From contig CM066919.1 of NCBI GenBank assembly GCA_033964015.1, positions 1,054,001-1,118,000 of the forward strand: 64,000 nt of DNA, given 5' to 3'. The notes beneath the pieces are model-generated. The model searched no databases. It was given only the letters and a program-made list of their open reading frames with translations, and was not told the DNA's origin. The position numbers and the translations under genes were made by a program. Source of the stretch: Scolanthus callimorphus. Taxonomy: Eukaryota; Cnidaria; Anthozoa; Actiniaria; Edwardsiidae. How positions within the stretch are numbered: position 1 is the first letter of the stretch; every line of letters starts with the position of its first letter. This document shows, one piece after another, positions 46,301 to 56,024 of this stretch.

Positions 46301-49300
46301 TCCCAGACTTTACAAAATATGCTTGACTAGGACGAAAGAACAACTGAAATAGTAAGTCTGATTTTTTTGTTATTTCATCTTCTTTTGAGTTTCTTCCTAT
46401 AGAGTTGTCATGGTTATCCAGTCGCCTCCAAAGGAAAACAAAAATTACACCGACTGACCGACTGACCGCCAGCGAACATCAGTGGAGCATGTTTTGCAGT
46501 ACTAATTAATCTCTACCCTGTTTTAGCTACCACGTGGCAGCATGCGAACGCCAAACTGAGTTTATTTTCAATCAAACAGTTAAGGTAAGGAAATGTCTGA
46601 GAAATCAATTTCCATGACATTTTAGCGAATGTGGTACCGAGAACTCCTGTTTTCCAGCTAAATCCGTTTTGTTGTTCGCATTTTCAAAACGACGCTTGGT
46701 GGGGTTTTGAGTTTTTCTGTTCCGCAAGTTAAACTACCCAAGCCAATCAGGTCCTGGCCTTGTTCGACTACATGAAGCTACATGAGAAGTGTAGTCAAAT
46801 CAACTGGCTTTATGTCTAAGAACTGGATAGCCGATCTACTCACAAGGTAAAACAGCGCAAAGATCTGATTGGCTTAATGGCTGACTGGCGGATAAGAAAA
46901 GCCGAAATTGGCCCATCGCGATTTTGGCTGTGATATGAATCCGGACGAACGAGACGAATTCTGGCACAGGCGTGCAAGCTCTTATACAAAAAAGTGTACA
47001 ACGGATGTTCGAATTCCAGATTACGTTAACACATTTAGTACGGGGATGCTCAGCCCAGACTCTAGACCCCAGTGACGGATCCAGGAATTTTAAAGGGTGG
47101 TTCCATTTTTGAAAACTACCAAAGTCACCAAACCCCTCAAATTGTCTGCCCTAAGGACAAGCATCATTTCGCTTTTAAAAATCCCTGGTATAAAGTGGGT
47201 TCATAATGGTTGAGCACAGGTAACCACGACTCTATTTTTGTCAACTACGGCACACGATGCTTCTGAATAATTTTTTATTTCAAGGTGAATTGATGTGAGT
47301 TTTCTTTTTCTCGTCTCAAAAGGGTGGTGCTATTGAACCCATGGAACCACCCCTGGATCCGCCACTGGACCCCTTACCCTTAATTATAGTAATACGAAAA
47401 ATACTGAATTAAGAAAAAAAATGCATGTCTTGAATAAGCGTTAAAAGCTCCGAAACGTAGTGCAATATTGAAACCGTTTCTATAACTGCAAACGACAAAA
47501 ACTCTAACTTCTTTTAAACAGAATGCACTGATTTGCTACTCCCTTTGCATGACGTATTGTATAGTGAAATTCGCAGGATCGCTACCCTTTTATAGTGAAA
47601 TTCGCAGAATCGCTACCCTTTTATATAATTTGAGCCTCAAAACCCTACCCCTTTCGGGCGGAGCATCCCCGTTTAGTCAACATGAAGGAGTACCCCCTCT
47701 CCCCCGGGAGGAGTAACACTGTAATATTTATCGGTAGTGTAAAGAGCTGATCCGGGCAGTGAAATACTGGCGTAATGGGATCCTGTGGCGGACGTCTAGC
47801 AGGCCTGGAGACTATCTGTTATCCCTCCTCGTTGTCGCCGCTTATGGAGTTGTAAGGAGGTATTCTAAAGGCCAGTTTACACTTGCGATTTTTGTTGCAT
47901 TTGTAGCGGCGATTTTTCTCGCGCGGAGTTGCAATTCTAACCTCTAGTGTAAACGAGATGCAGATCCGGTGCGATTTCTGCGCTATCTTTTCTGCAAATC
48001 AAATCAAGTTGCAAAGAGTTTAGAACATGTTTGAATTCTTCGCGACATCACGCGACAAAAATCGCGGCAGATCGCGTCGAGTTGCACCTAGTTTACATTG
48101 GTGATTTTAAAGTGACGCTTACGAGCGAGAAAAATCGCCGCGAGTCGCGCGACAAAAATTGCACCAAAAATTGCTCTCGAATTAGCTTTCACAATAGATT
48201 TTTTCATTCCATTTACTGTATTGCTGAATGAAATTTGGCAAATTTTCGTCTTATATTTTCAATATCCCGCCTCCCTTCAATTCCGATATACTTCTGGAAC
48301 CTCGCCTTTGGAGGAAACATGAGGAATGGCTGATCGCTCTGATGGCTACGCGAAAAAAAATATTTACAGGACAATGTCATGATAGAGTCCAAACTGAAAG
48401 TGGCTCTATCGCTGAGGTAACATGGCTCGCAAGGTAACAATGGCGCAAGGTCCGAATAACACAAAAGTGATCATTTCGAGAAACCCATAATTTCTAGAAC
48501 TCGCCAGGCGCCCTCTATACAGTATTTTTTTTTCATTTGGAATTACTAAACTTACTATTCATTTTCTTTTTCTTACCAGCAATTACAATGAGTCACAGCC
48601 GGTTATTCCTCACAAGGAAGTATTTCAAGAGCTTGTCAAAATGGTCAACGAAACCAACCTCGAGTAAGCATTGTACTCAAGGCTGTTATTCGTCACTAAG
48701 GGATCGGACTGATCGGAATTCGGAATCCCGGAATACGGAATCCCTTTTTCGGCTTTAGAATACGGAATCCAGTTATTGATATTCCGGTCTCTAGATCCCG
48801 AACCCAGGATCGATAAGTGAACCTCAGAATCGTCTGAGATAAGACGTTCAAGGCAAGACAACTTTATTAAGAACCGTGCGCTTCCTGAGGTACGTTGAGC
48901 TTATTTTTAAACTTGAAACTTTTTTAGGCGTCAAATTCAATGCTTGCTGAAATTAAGGTGGCTAGAGCTAACCCCCTCCCCTCGCCTTTCCAAAGAAAAA
49001 TATCACCTCCTTTTCAGTTGTTTTCCATGAGGTTTTTGCCCCGTCCGATCAAGGGATCGTTCTCTGCAATGAACTTGTTTCTCCCCTTGCTCTGTAGTTA
49101 ATATGCACGTGTTTGCTTGTCTTGTTAGCATATCCTGGTCTCGTTACTATCTTCCCAGCCAGTACCGCAGTGCATTTGCTGTCCCATTCGAGTATCCTAT
49201 TGTCCAGGACCCTGCTATACCGACGAACAACGTGGCGGAGACAGGACTGGGAAACTGGACACAGTTTAGAGACGAATTCTCCAAGTTCGCCAAACAAGTC

Positions 49301-49315
49301 ATCATGGCAGGCTAG
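40323..49315 (+). CDS. 2'-5'-oligoadenylate-synthetase-like protein, eight exons
   Basis: OAS proteins are nucleotidyltransferases that sense double-stranded RNA and make 2'-5' oligoadenylates. Exons: 40323-40565, 43261-43362, 45163-45268, 46093-46351, 46527-46584, 47738-47859, 48580-48663, 49129-49315; phases match and sum to 1161 nt, 386 residues. Family marks: RISVVGSLSQGTSLRG (the GS...GT nucleotidyltransferase motif), KELIRAVKYW, RPGDYLLSLLVVAAYG, ISWSRYYLP and PIVQDPAIPTNNV, in the order of the OAS1 C-terminal domain. Where OAS1 has DAD the sequence is AVD, and where it has DVLP it is KIFP, so two of three catalytic Asp seem lost. Exon 1 starts MGLGKTFITTVFRILVILAA and would give a signal peptide or anchor, then an acidic linker. 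Exon 1 is joined by matching phase 0 only and is the weakest part; an acceptor at 43254 would add RQ. Poly(A) signal AATAAA at 49526-49531. Confidence 0.85.
41244..41499. mobile_element. MITE with AAAGGGGCTCTCGCACGCT ends in OAS-like intron 1
   Basis: TTAAAGGGGCTCTCGCACGCT, given here as AAAGGGGCTCTCGCACGCT, pairs with AGCGTGCGAGAGCCCCTTT. TTA borders both sides. Non-coding. Confidence 0.85.
42310..42771. mobile_element. TIR element with poly-G/poly-C ends in OAS-like intron 1
   Basis: After a run of G, ACTCCCATATTTTTGGTCGG pairs with CCGACCAAAAAATATGGAAA before a run of C, and GGATGATCG pairs with CGATCATCC. The interior repeats ATCTTTTAGGG(G/C) five times. The element at 60759 has the same organisation. 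Confidence 0.85.
43630..43870. repeat. Possible degraded repeat in OAS-like intron 2
   Basis: GCTCGGAGCGAGCGTAGCGAGC is a short internally repetitive palindrome, and CATGTCC(A/T)...TTCATGTCC is repeated four times between 43709 and 43843. No defined ends. Confidence 0.4.
44530..44722. repeat. Retroelement tail followed by hairpin
   Basis: 44530-44587 is a TAATTCAGCCTACGGGCTGC tail ending in AATAAACTATCTATCTATCT (compare 39630). From 44587 to 44722 a hairpin follows: CGAGATATGGCCCGCTGAAT pairs with ATTCAGCGGGTTATATCTCG and ACAAATCACTGTATTTTTAG pairs with CTAAAATACAGTGATTT. Confidence 0.75.
44879..45098. mobile_element. MITE with exact 9-bp target duplication
   Basis: Ends CATTCTCGTTCCCAGAGCTC and GAGCTCTGGGTTCGAGAATG, with inner CCCCAGCTCGTC pairing to GAGCCGGGG. 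TTTGCTGAT occurs exactly at 44870-44878 and 45099-45107. Relatives lie at 14540-14790 and 55045-55200. Nine-bp duplications are typical of Mutator-like transposons. It ends 56 bp before the acceptor of OAS-like exon 3. Confidence 0.9.
45716..45823. repeat. Hairpin in OAS-like intron 3
   Basis: GTTTACAACATGAGCAGCCG and TGTTGTATCAGAT pair with ATCTGATACAACACGGAGGC and GAATGTTGTAAAC. Loop contains ACACGAGCGCGTAGCGCG. Confidence 0.8.
47072..47367. mobile_element. MITE with CCAGTGACGGATCCAGGA ends in OAS-like intron 5
   Basis: CCAGTGACGGATCCAGGAAT pairs with CCCTGGATCCGCCACTGG, with AAAGGGTGGTTCC matched by GGAACCACCC. Same general architecture as the AGGGGCG family but different ends. Confidence 0.85.
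47554..47622. repeat. Two tandem 33-bp units
   Basis: TATAGTGAAATTCGCAG(G/A)ATCGCTACCCTTTTATA occurs twice in direct succession. Each half is shown by TATAGTGAAATTCGCAG and ATCGCTACCCTTTTA. Confidence 0.8.
47868..48290. repeat. Degraded MITE sequence after OAS-like exon 6
   Basis: AAAGGCCAGTTTACACTTGC starts a segment with repeated GCGACAAAAATCGC and CGCGACAAAAATTGC motifs, as in 58118-58440. At 48190-48290 a piece of the AGGGGCG family (CATTTACTGTATTGCTG, TTTTCAATATCCCGCC) follows. Boundaries are not clear. Confidence 0.55.
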
Positions 49316-49329
49316 GCTGTTAGGGACCG

Positions 49330-49450
49330 GTCATTATTTATCGGGGGAGGGAGGGGAGAGGGGGGCAGAGGATTTAGGGGGGATCGCTTCATTTTGGGGC
49401 GAGCGGAAGGGGGATCTCTCAAAGCCTGAAGCCCTGAAAAGGGGGATCAC
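49330..49450. repeat. G-rich repeat related to 52310 and 54890
   Basis: AGGGACCGGTCATTATTTAT followed by G-rich sequence and GGGGGATCAC. Copies near 52310-52440 and 54890-55045 share GGGGATCACGTTAATCAT, GGGAGGATCACTGCATTTT and CCCAAAATCCTCTGAC. Confidence 0.65.
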
Positions 49451-50899
49451 AAGAAATTTTCTAAGTAGTTTTTCCAGCAACTTCTCTGACATTTGCATTT
49501 TTGTACTTCACTTCACTCAATACATAATAAAAATGTCGGCCCGCTTCGCGCGCATAAAGAATATAATCTAATATAGTCTTTGCCAACTCGCGCAACGAAG
49601 ACACTACCTTCGCACCGTTCACAAGAACAAGTGTATCTTGGCGAGGAAAAACAAACTCTACCAAAAATGCCCTGCAGTGATAGGCCTGGCGGGCAGTCAC
49701 TATGTTCGAAAGAAGAGTAAGCGTGAGTTCGAAGTTACAGGCATAGAAATTCGTCATTTGGGTCGCGCTTCACGCAGTCAGGTACACAGAAGCCCAAAAC
49801 GTGACACCCGCGGGCATCTTTTTCTGATTTTTGGCAACATAGCTGGTTTTACTAATTCGAGTACGCTGATTTTGAAAATCGTTGTTGCCAAAGCTCATTT
49901 TTGTTTTAACATGGTGTTTTCGGTCATCATAAATGACTTCATGATCCATATATGGCAAAACACTATATTTGACGCTTAAGACACAAACAAATATTTAATA
50001 GCAAATCAAATACGCTAATTTGAAAATAATTGAAAAAATAAATAAATTTGAACGTTATCTGCTGTTTAAGGTGTTAGAAGATGACGTCATCCTCCAAATA
50101 TGGTAAAAAATCTGTTTTTTCGAATTGAACCTAGAAACTCGCTCTATTAATCAAATGAAGCATGCTGATTTCAAAAATTATCGCTAGAAATGACCAATTC
50201 GACGTCGACGTGCATTTAAGGTGATCATTATGAGATGACGTCATCTACCTTATATGGTAAAAAATCTATTTTTGCGGATTGAAACTAAAAACACGCACTA
50301 TTCAGCAAATGAAACACACTGAATTCGAAAATTATCACTAGAAATGACCATTTCGATGTTGACGTGCTTTTAAGGTCATCATTATTAGATGATATCGTCT
50401 TCCTTATATGGTAAAAAATCTATTTTTGCGGATTGAAACTAAAAACACACTCTATTTGTCTATTCACCAAGTGAAGCATACTGATTTCGAAAAGTATCAC
50501 TAGAAATTACCATTTCGTTGTTGACGTCTTTTTAAAGTCTTCCTTATACGGGGAAGGGGAGGATACGATGTTAATTTTCTTTTAATTGCATCGTTTTTAA
50601 TCTGTAAATAATAAAAAAATACATTTGTTTTTTTTCAGAAGTGCATAACCACAGAAATGTCCATCTGTTGGTTCAATTCAATTCAATTCAATTTTATTGC
50701 CATAAAGAAAGAAATACAAAAAGCAGTACACAAAAAATAGAGGCGAGAGGGCCTCAAAAAACCACCAGGCTTGTGCGAGGAGGACCCGTCTTTACAGTTA
50801 AATAACTATACTAGCATTCAAGCACGAAACAGACAAATAAAGATTACAAGAAAATTTAACGAGAAAGCAAAAAATTCAGTGAGTTTCTATTTAAATGAT

Positions 50900-51582
50900 G
50901 ATGGTATTACGCGCGCGCCGATATCTTAGGTGGAAAATTCTGTTTGGCGGTAGCACTATCAACCGGGTGCAGTCGTTCAAGTTGCTCGGTATGCACATCT
51001 CTAGCGACCTGACATGGGCTGACCATTGCGACGTCATAATAAAGAAGGCAAACAAAAGGTTATTCGCCCTACGGGTGTTAAAGAAATGCGGTCTTGCTAC
51101 AGACGAGCTTATTGCTGTATATCGCTCACTCGTGAGATCTGTTATTGAATATGCGTCTACTGCTTATGCCAACCTTCCCCTCTGTTTGTCTGACGCTTTG
51201 AGAGCGTTCAGAAGCGCGCTTTAAGGATTGTATTTCCTAACATTCAGTACGAGGAAGCTCTGTTGCTCGCAACCCTTCCAGCGCTGTATGAGAGGAGAAA
51301 ACATGCGTGCCAGCGGTTCGTCTCCCGCATTAAACCGGGGAACCCGCTATATCCCATCGCCTAGTTCACCACGAGTCAGGTTACAACCTTAGATCAAAAA
51401 GTGCTTCCTATCAAAGGCCCGTTAACACCAATCGATTTAGAGACTTTGTAACTGTAAAGTTTGCTGATTGCCTAAACTGAGTGTTGCTTATGCTATCTAT
51501 TTACATTGTCACACTGCTGACTCCCCTGTAATTCAGTTAGTAAACTGCAAGAGGGTGAATTAAACTTATTATTATTATTATT
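50900..51582 (+). pseudogene. 3' end of a non-LTR retrotransposon reverse transcriptase
   Basis: The reading frame has the typical C-terminal region of LINE reverse transcriptases: FKLLGMHISSDLTWADHC, KKANKRLFALRVLKKCG and LVRSVIEYASTAYANLP. After a frameshift near 51220 it continues as RIVFPNIQYEEALLLATLP. A stop at 51362 and a second shift lead to a degraded end. The sequence ends in (TTA)n at 51561-51582, as LINE 3' tails do. No catalytic YxDD region or endonuclease is present. It is a 5'-truncated, dead copy. Confidence 0.85.
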
Positions 51583-52168
51583 GGAAACACAACACAGGAA
51601 ACCACCGCACAATTCGGCGCGAAATGTGAAAAAGCAGACAGGAAAAGGTGGACGTGGAAAACGTCTCAGTTATTGCCGTTAGACGCGTAATACCGAGATG
51701 AACACTTCTGGCAGGACACGCACTTACAATGGTTAAGGGTGGTGCGTTCCTTACACTCCAAGGAAATGCAGCTTTAATTATTGATCGGTTTGCCCTGGTA
51801 ACCGCAATCGGGTAACCAGAAGAAGCAAAGACGTTTGGTACGGACACTGGAAAATAGATGTGCTATTTGATCGCCACCGAAATCAAATAAGTAACACGGG
51901 CTCGTGGCTCTATGAACCCTAACCCTGTAAGAAGAGTCATCGAAGGAAGGGCGTTATCGTTGCCTATGAAATGGCAATCATTTCTTTCCCTAGGAGACAA
52001 AAAGGCGGACGTGGCGCGGTTTTTGTCAGAGGAGCTCATTGCGCACGCACCTGCTGACACTACGATTGTCACCGCTGGCGGGTGTTTAGATGGAAGAGTC
52101 GATGTTGTTGCACTTAAAACTAGTTATTTAGAAATTCGTGTAAAAAGTGCTGTCTTGATGCAACCTTA
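51583..52168 (+). pseudogene. Fragment of a multicopy ORF (LSEEL-type), degraded
   Basis: From about 51951 the frame reads MKWQSFLSLGDKKADVARFL, then SEELIAHAPADTTIV and TAGG. This resembles a protein type I associate with cnidarian genomes, usually followed by an HEEADTR motif. That motif is missing here; the frame is lost after LKTSYLE. It is probably a relic of a mobile or multicopy gene. Confidence is from recollection of the family only. Confidence 0.45.
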
Positions 52169-52309
52169 ACGCTTTCTAAGCTACTATAAATTTAATTTCA
52201 TCTGAGAGGCTTTTCCACAGCTTCTGGCCTCAAAACGTAAAAATGCACTGACCTGTAGCCGTCCTACAGAGCGGTATATGTAAGCGGTCCCTGTACCACA
52301 AAATGTTTA

Positions 52310-52440
52310 ATATCTCTGAGTGGGGATCACGTTAATCATTGACTTATAGTGGGAGGATCACTGCATTTTTTCCGGTATTACCCAAAATCCTCTGACGATA
52401 AATAATCGAGGCGATTAATAATGACCTGTTCCTTAGCTTT
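52310..52440. repeat. Copy of the GATCACGTTAATCAT repeat
   Basis: See 49330-49450. Direct relative of 54890-55045. The following stretch to 53100 holds repeated (A)GCGCAAGCG motifs at 52900-53030 and no recognised gene. Confidence 0.65.
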
Positions 52441-54889
52441 GACAGAAGTAAGAAAAAGCATTTCTAAGCACTATTAAAAAGGATGAAAGAGACAATAGAT
52501 CACTGGGACAAGAGACTATCTGACAGTTTATTTTATAAAGTAGGGTCCCAAGGGTCATTTTTTTACCTACGACTGGGGGAGGGTCACAATTGTTTTGTTT
52601 GTTCAAGGGGAGGGTCCTAATTTATTTTAGCCTTGCTTAAACAATGGGAACCCCCCGCTAAATAATGACACGTCCATATGACACCGTTTGGAGGGCGGTA
52701 TCGTGCAGATGTACATCAGGCTGTGTTTGAAATACGCTGTAAATGCAGGAAATCCAAAGTGGTGGGTAAGCTTGTGTTGATGTATCAAAGCCGGCGATAA
52801 CTATTACTGCTTTCATACATGTGATAGAACGTGAATTGATTTATACAACTGTTCACTGGAACACAAGAACAGACCCAAGAAAATCGAGACATTACGTTCC
52901 CTTGCGCTTGCGTCTAGAGTGAATCAAGTGAACGCAAGCGCAATGAAACTCATCAATGTTGATTTTAGGCTTGTGCTTGCGCTTGGGACGCTATGATTTA
53001 CACTTGCGCGCTTGCGTCTGCGCTCATTGTAGCTCTTAAAATATGAAAGAATATAGTGAGAACATGAAACCACGCTGTTTCATTTTGACAGTCCAAACTT
53101 TTACTTTACCGAATACGAAAGATGATGGAATGATGGAATGATGACCTTAAAAGCACGTCAACATCGAAATGGTCGAAATTTCTAGTGATAATTTTCGAAT
53201 TCAGTGTGCTTCGTTTGCTGAATAGTGCATGTTTTAAGTTTCAATCCGCAAAAATAGATTTTTTACCATATAAGGTAGATGACGTCATCTCATAATGATG
53301 ACCATCAGCATGCTTCATTTGATTAATAGAGCGAGTTTCTAGTTTCAATCCGCAAAAATCGATTTTTTTACCATATAAGGTAGCTCAGGTAACTTAAGGC
53401 CTGGGTGAAAGCCAAATCCAAAATGGCGGTCGTAAAACTGAGGGGGGTAGTATATCTCTAAATCAATGCCTCTGAGGGATCCAATCAATTTGCATTTCAA
53501 TACCTTTGGTCATTCTCAATCATTTTCACCATGTTGGTCTCTATGGCAACAAAAGTATGACCTCTGACCTTAAATTTAATTTCTTGGAAAATGGCCTCTG
53601 CATTCGATGGGGGAAAGTTAAATCGTTCAGCTGAGTGTGTGATGGTGTTTGTTATCTAGTGTAGGTTATTGATCTAACGAGGCTGCCTGGAAATGTTTTT
53701 TCGAATAGCTATATTTGTGATGATGTAATTTGATACCTCTCATTTACTTAAAATGAGGATAACTTGGCCAGCACGCCTCGTTGGAATGGTAATGTACGCC
53801 CGACACCGGTCATAATAAGACCTATTGGGAAACCATTGGTATGACCCCCGTCGAATGCAGAGACCTGAAAGAAAATTGTGGCTTTGTCACGCTCTTACAA
53901 GTCACGCAACCCGTTGACATGGTTACCAAATACATCAAATGAAACGTCTCACCGGGTAGAGCAACCTTAACGAAAAACATTCTACGCAAGACATTTTATT
54001 TAGCTTAGGGAATTTTTTCAGTGTTTTTCGCATTTTTGTGAAAAGCACCCATGCCTTAATATACCTGAGAGATGATATCATCTAATAATGATGACCTTAA
54101 AAGCACGTCAACATCGAAATGGTCATTTCGAGTGATAATTTTCGAATTCAGTGTGCTTCATTTGCTGAATAGTGCGTGTTTTAGTTTCAATCCGCAAAAA
54201 TAGATTTTTTACCATATAAGGTAGATGACGTCATCTCATAATGATGACCTTAAATGCACGTCGATGTCGAAATGGTCATTTCTAGCGATAATTTTTGAAA
54301 TCAGCATGCTTCATTTGATTAATAGAGCGAGTTTCTAGTTTCAATCCGAAAAAAACAGAATTTTTACCATATTTGGAGGATGACGTCATCTTCTAACACC
54401 TTAAACAGCAGATAACGTTGAAATTTATTTATTTTTTCAATTATTTGCTATTAAATATTTGTTTTTGTCTTAAGCGTCAAATATAGTGTTTTGCCATATA
54501 TGGATCATGACGTCATTTATGATGATCGAAAACACCATGTTAAAACAAAAATGAGCTTTGGCAACAACGATTTTCAAAATCAGCGTACTCGAATTAGTAA
54601 AAGTAGCTATGTTGCCAAAAATCAGAAAAAGATGCCCGCGGGTGTCACGTTTTGGGCTTCTGTGTACCTGACTATAATAATAATTTCGTCATTTCGGCGC
54701 GTAATTGCGCACATGAATAATAAAACCTACGGATTTGTTTACTATGCACAAAAAAAAAAACGGAATGTTCATCTACACTTTCTCTGAGACTTGATGAAAT
54801 GCGTTTATCAAATTCGGGCGCGCTTCGCGCGCTACGAAAGAAAATGCAATCCCCTCTATCTGTAAATTGTCTTCTACTAGGTCAATTAG

Positions 54890-55200
54890 GGGTCGGGGGG
54901 ATCACGAAAACGTTTAACTGCTCTGAGGGGGGATCACGTTAATCATTTTACTTATAGAGGGAGGATCACTGCATTTTGACCTTGTATTACCCAAAATCCT
55001 CTGACCCCCCCAGGCGGTAAATAATGACCAGTCCCTTAGCATTCGCATACCCAGAGCTCCATTTCAGGGCCCTCGATGATTGGCAGATTTTGAGCGTTGG
55101 GGCATGAGCAGAAAGTTTCTCTCGACGCGGCTCTGTATCAAATCTCGCGCATGCGTCAATGGCTGTCACCAGAGCGAGGTGTGACGAGCGTTGGAGTCTG
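54890..55200. repeat. Two adjacent repeat copies
   Basis: 54890-55045 is the GATCACGTTAATCAT repeat. 55050-55200 is a degraded copy of the MITE at 44879 (CCAGAGCTCCATTTCAGGGC, CTCTGTATCAAATCTCGCGC, GCTGTCACCAGAGC). Confidence 0.65.
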
Positions 55201-55582
55201 GGTTGGAGAATGCGCTGTTAGATATATTACTCACTAACTGTTAGGAAAGCAAGGGAGGAATTTTTTTTATGAACAGAGGTCAGACTTTATCCCAAAAGGT
55301 CTCAATACAAAAGACGAAAATTACAACAATTTCAGCTGCTGGATCTTTATCTATGTATCTCTATGTTAGTTTCTTTCTGTTGCGTTTAATCGCGTGACAT
55401 TCCTACCTGAATGTGTCCATTTCACGTTTGAATTTTGACGGTTATTTTATTCATAGCAGTTTATTACCCAATGTAAATATTCTCCATTACCTGAAGAAGG
55501 TCGGTACTGGCTGACCGAAATATCGTATATAAATGAAAATCATAAGCTGCTAATCAACCATTCATGTTTCATTCTTTCTTAG

Positions 55583-55678
55583 ATATATACGCCCGTGAAA
55601 GTCGATATCACTTACCGCTCGCCAAAAGACTCAAAGAGGCGTCTGCAGCGCGCGAACATTCCGAGCTATGAAAAGTAA
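55583..55678 (+). CDS. Possible terminal exon, orphan
   Basis: After a good acceptor (TTCATTCTTTCTTAG) a 31-codon frame runs to TAA with no stop: it begins IYTPVKVDITYRSPKDSKRR and ends PSYEK. The composition looks like protein, and the exon would be phase 0. It could be an alternative last exon of the OAS-like gene or the end of another gene, but no partner donor was found and I do not recognise it. Confidence 0.28.
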   Translation: MYTPVKVDITYRSPKDSKRRLQRANIPSYEK

Positions 55679-55775
55679 ATGGTTTAACTGGCCAGGGCCT
55701 TTATATTCAATTCAATTCATTTATTTTATCGCCACCGTATACATTAGAGTAAATTGGTTTTAGGTCAGCAAAATC

Positions 55776-56024
55776 AGGGGCGTAGCCAGCACTTATAAGA
55801 GGGGGGTTCCAAAATTCAAAAAAAAAAAAACTCCACATAGATCTCGGGGAAAAACTAGCGTTTGAAGAAATTTGCTACATTTTATTGGAGCTTTTATTTG
55901 TTGTTTATTAAATATTTACAATTTTAGTAGTAAGTCGGTCCAGAACAGAGGCGAGGAGGGGTTCCGCTGTGGGAGAGGGGGGGTTCCGGAACCCCTGGAA
56001 CCCCCCCCTGGCTACGCCCCTGAA
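55776..56024. mobile_element. AGGGGCGTAGCC-family MITE, complete
   Basis: CAGGGGCGTAGCCAGCAC pairs with CCTGGCTACGCCCCTG. Inner GGGGGGTTCC pairs with GGAACCCCCC. Longer than the copy at 6446 and with different filling. Confidence 0.88.

Larger units (their letters stand above)
49760..54680. mobile_element. Foldback element of ~4.9 kb with TGACGTCA-bearing repeat arms
   Basis: The left arm (about 49760-50560) and right arm (about 53110-54680) are inverted copies. Matching blocks include CACAGAAGCCCAAAACGTGA with its complement near 54665, and GATTTTTGGCAACATAGCT. The arms are made of ~150-bp units containing ATATGGTAAAAAATCTATTT and GCGGATTGAAACTAAAA. TGACGTCA, the CREB/ATF palindrome, occurs at 50082, 50236, 53280, 54226, 54381 and 54508. 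The right arm is interrupted at about 53395-54060. The centre holds a retrotransposon 3' end and a degraded ORF. Arm frames are by-products. Confidence 0.8.

Noticed and set aside
49461..49979. Frames on both strands after the OAS-like stop
   Set aside because: They fall in the outer part and left arm of the foldback element; a copy in the right arm gives a similar frame (54491-54787).
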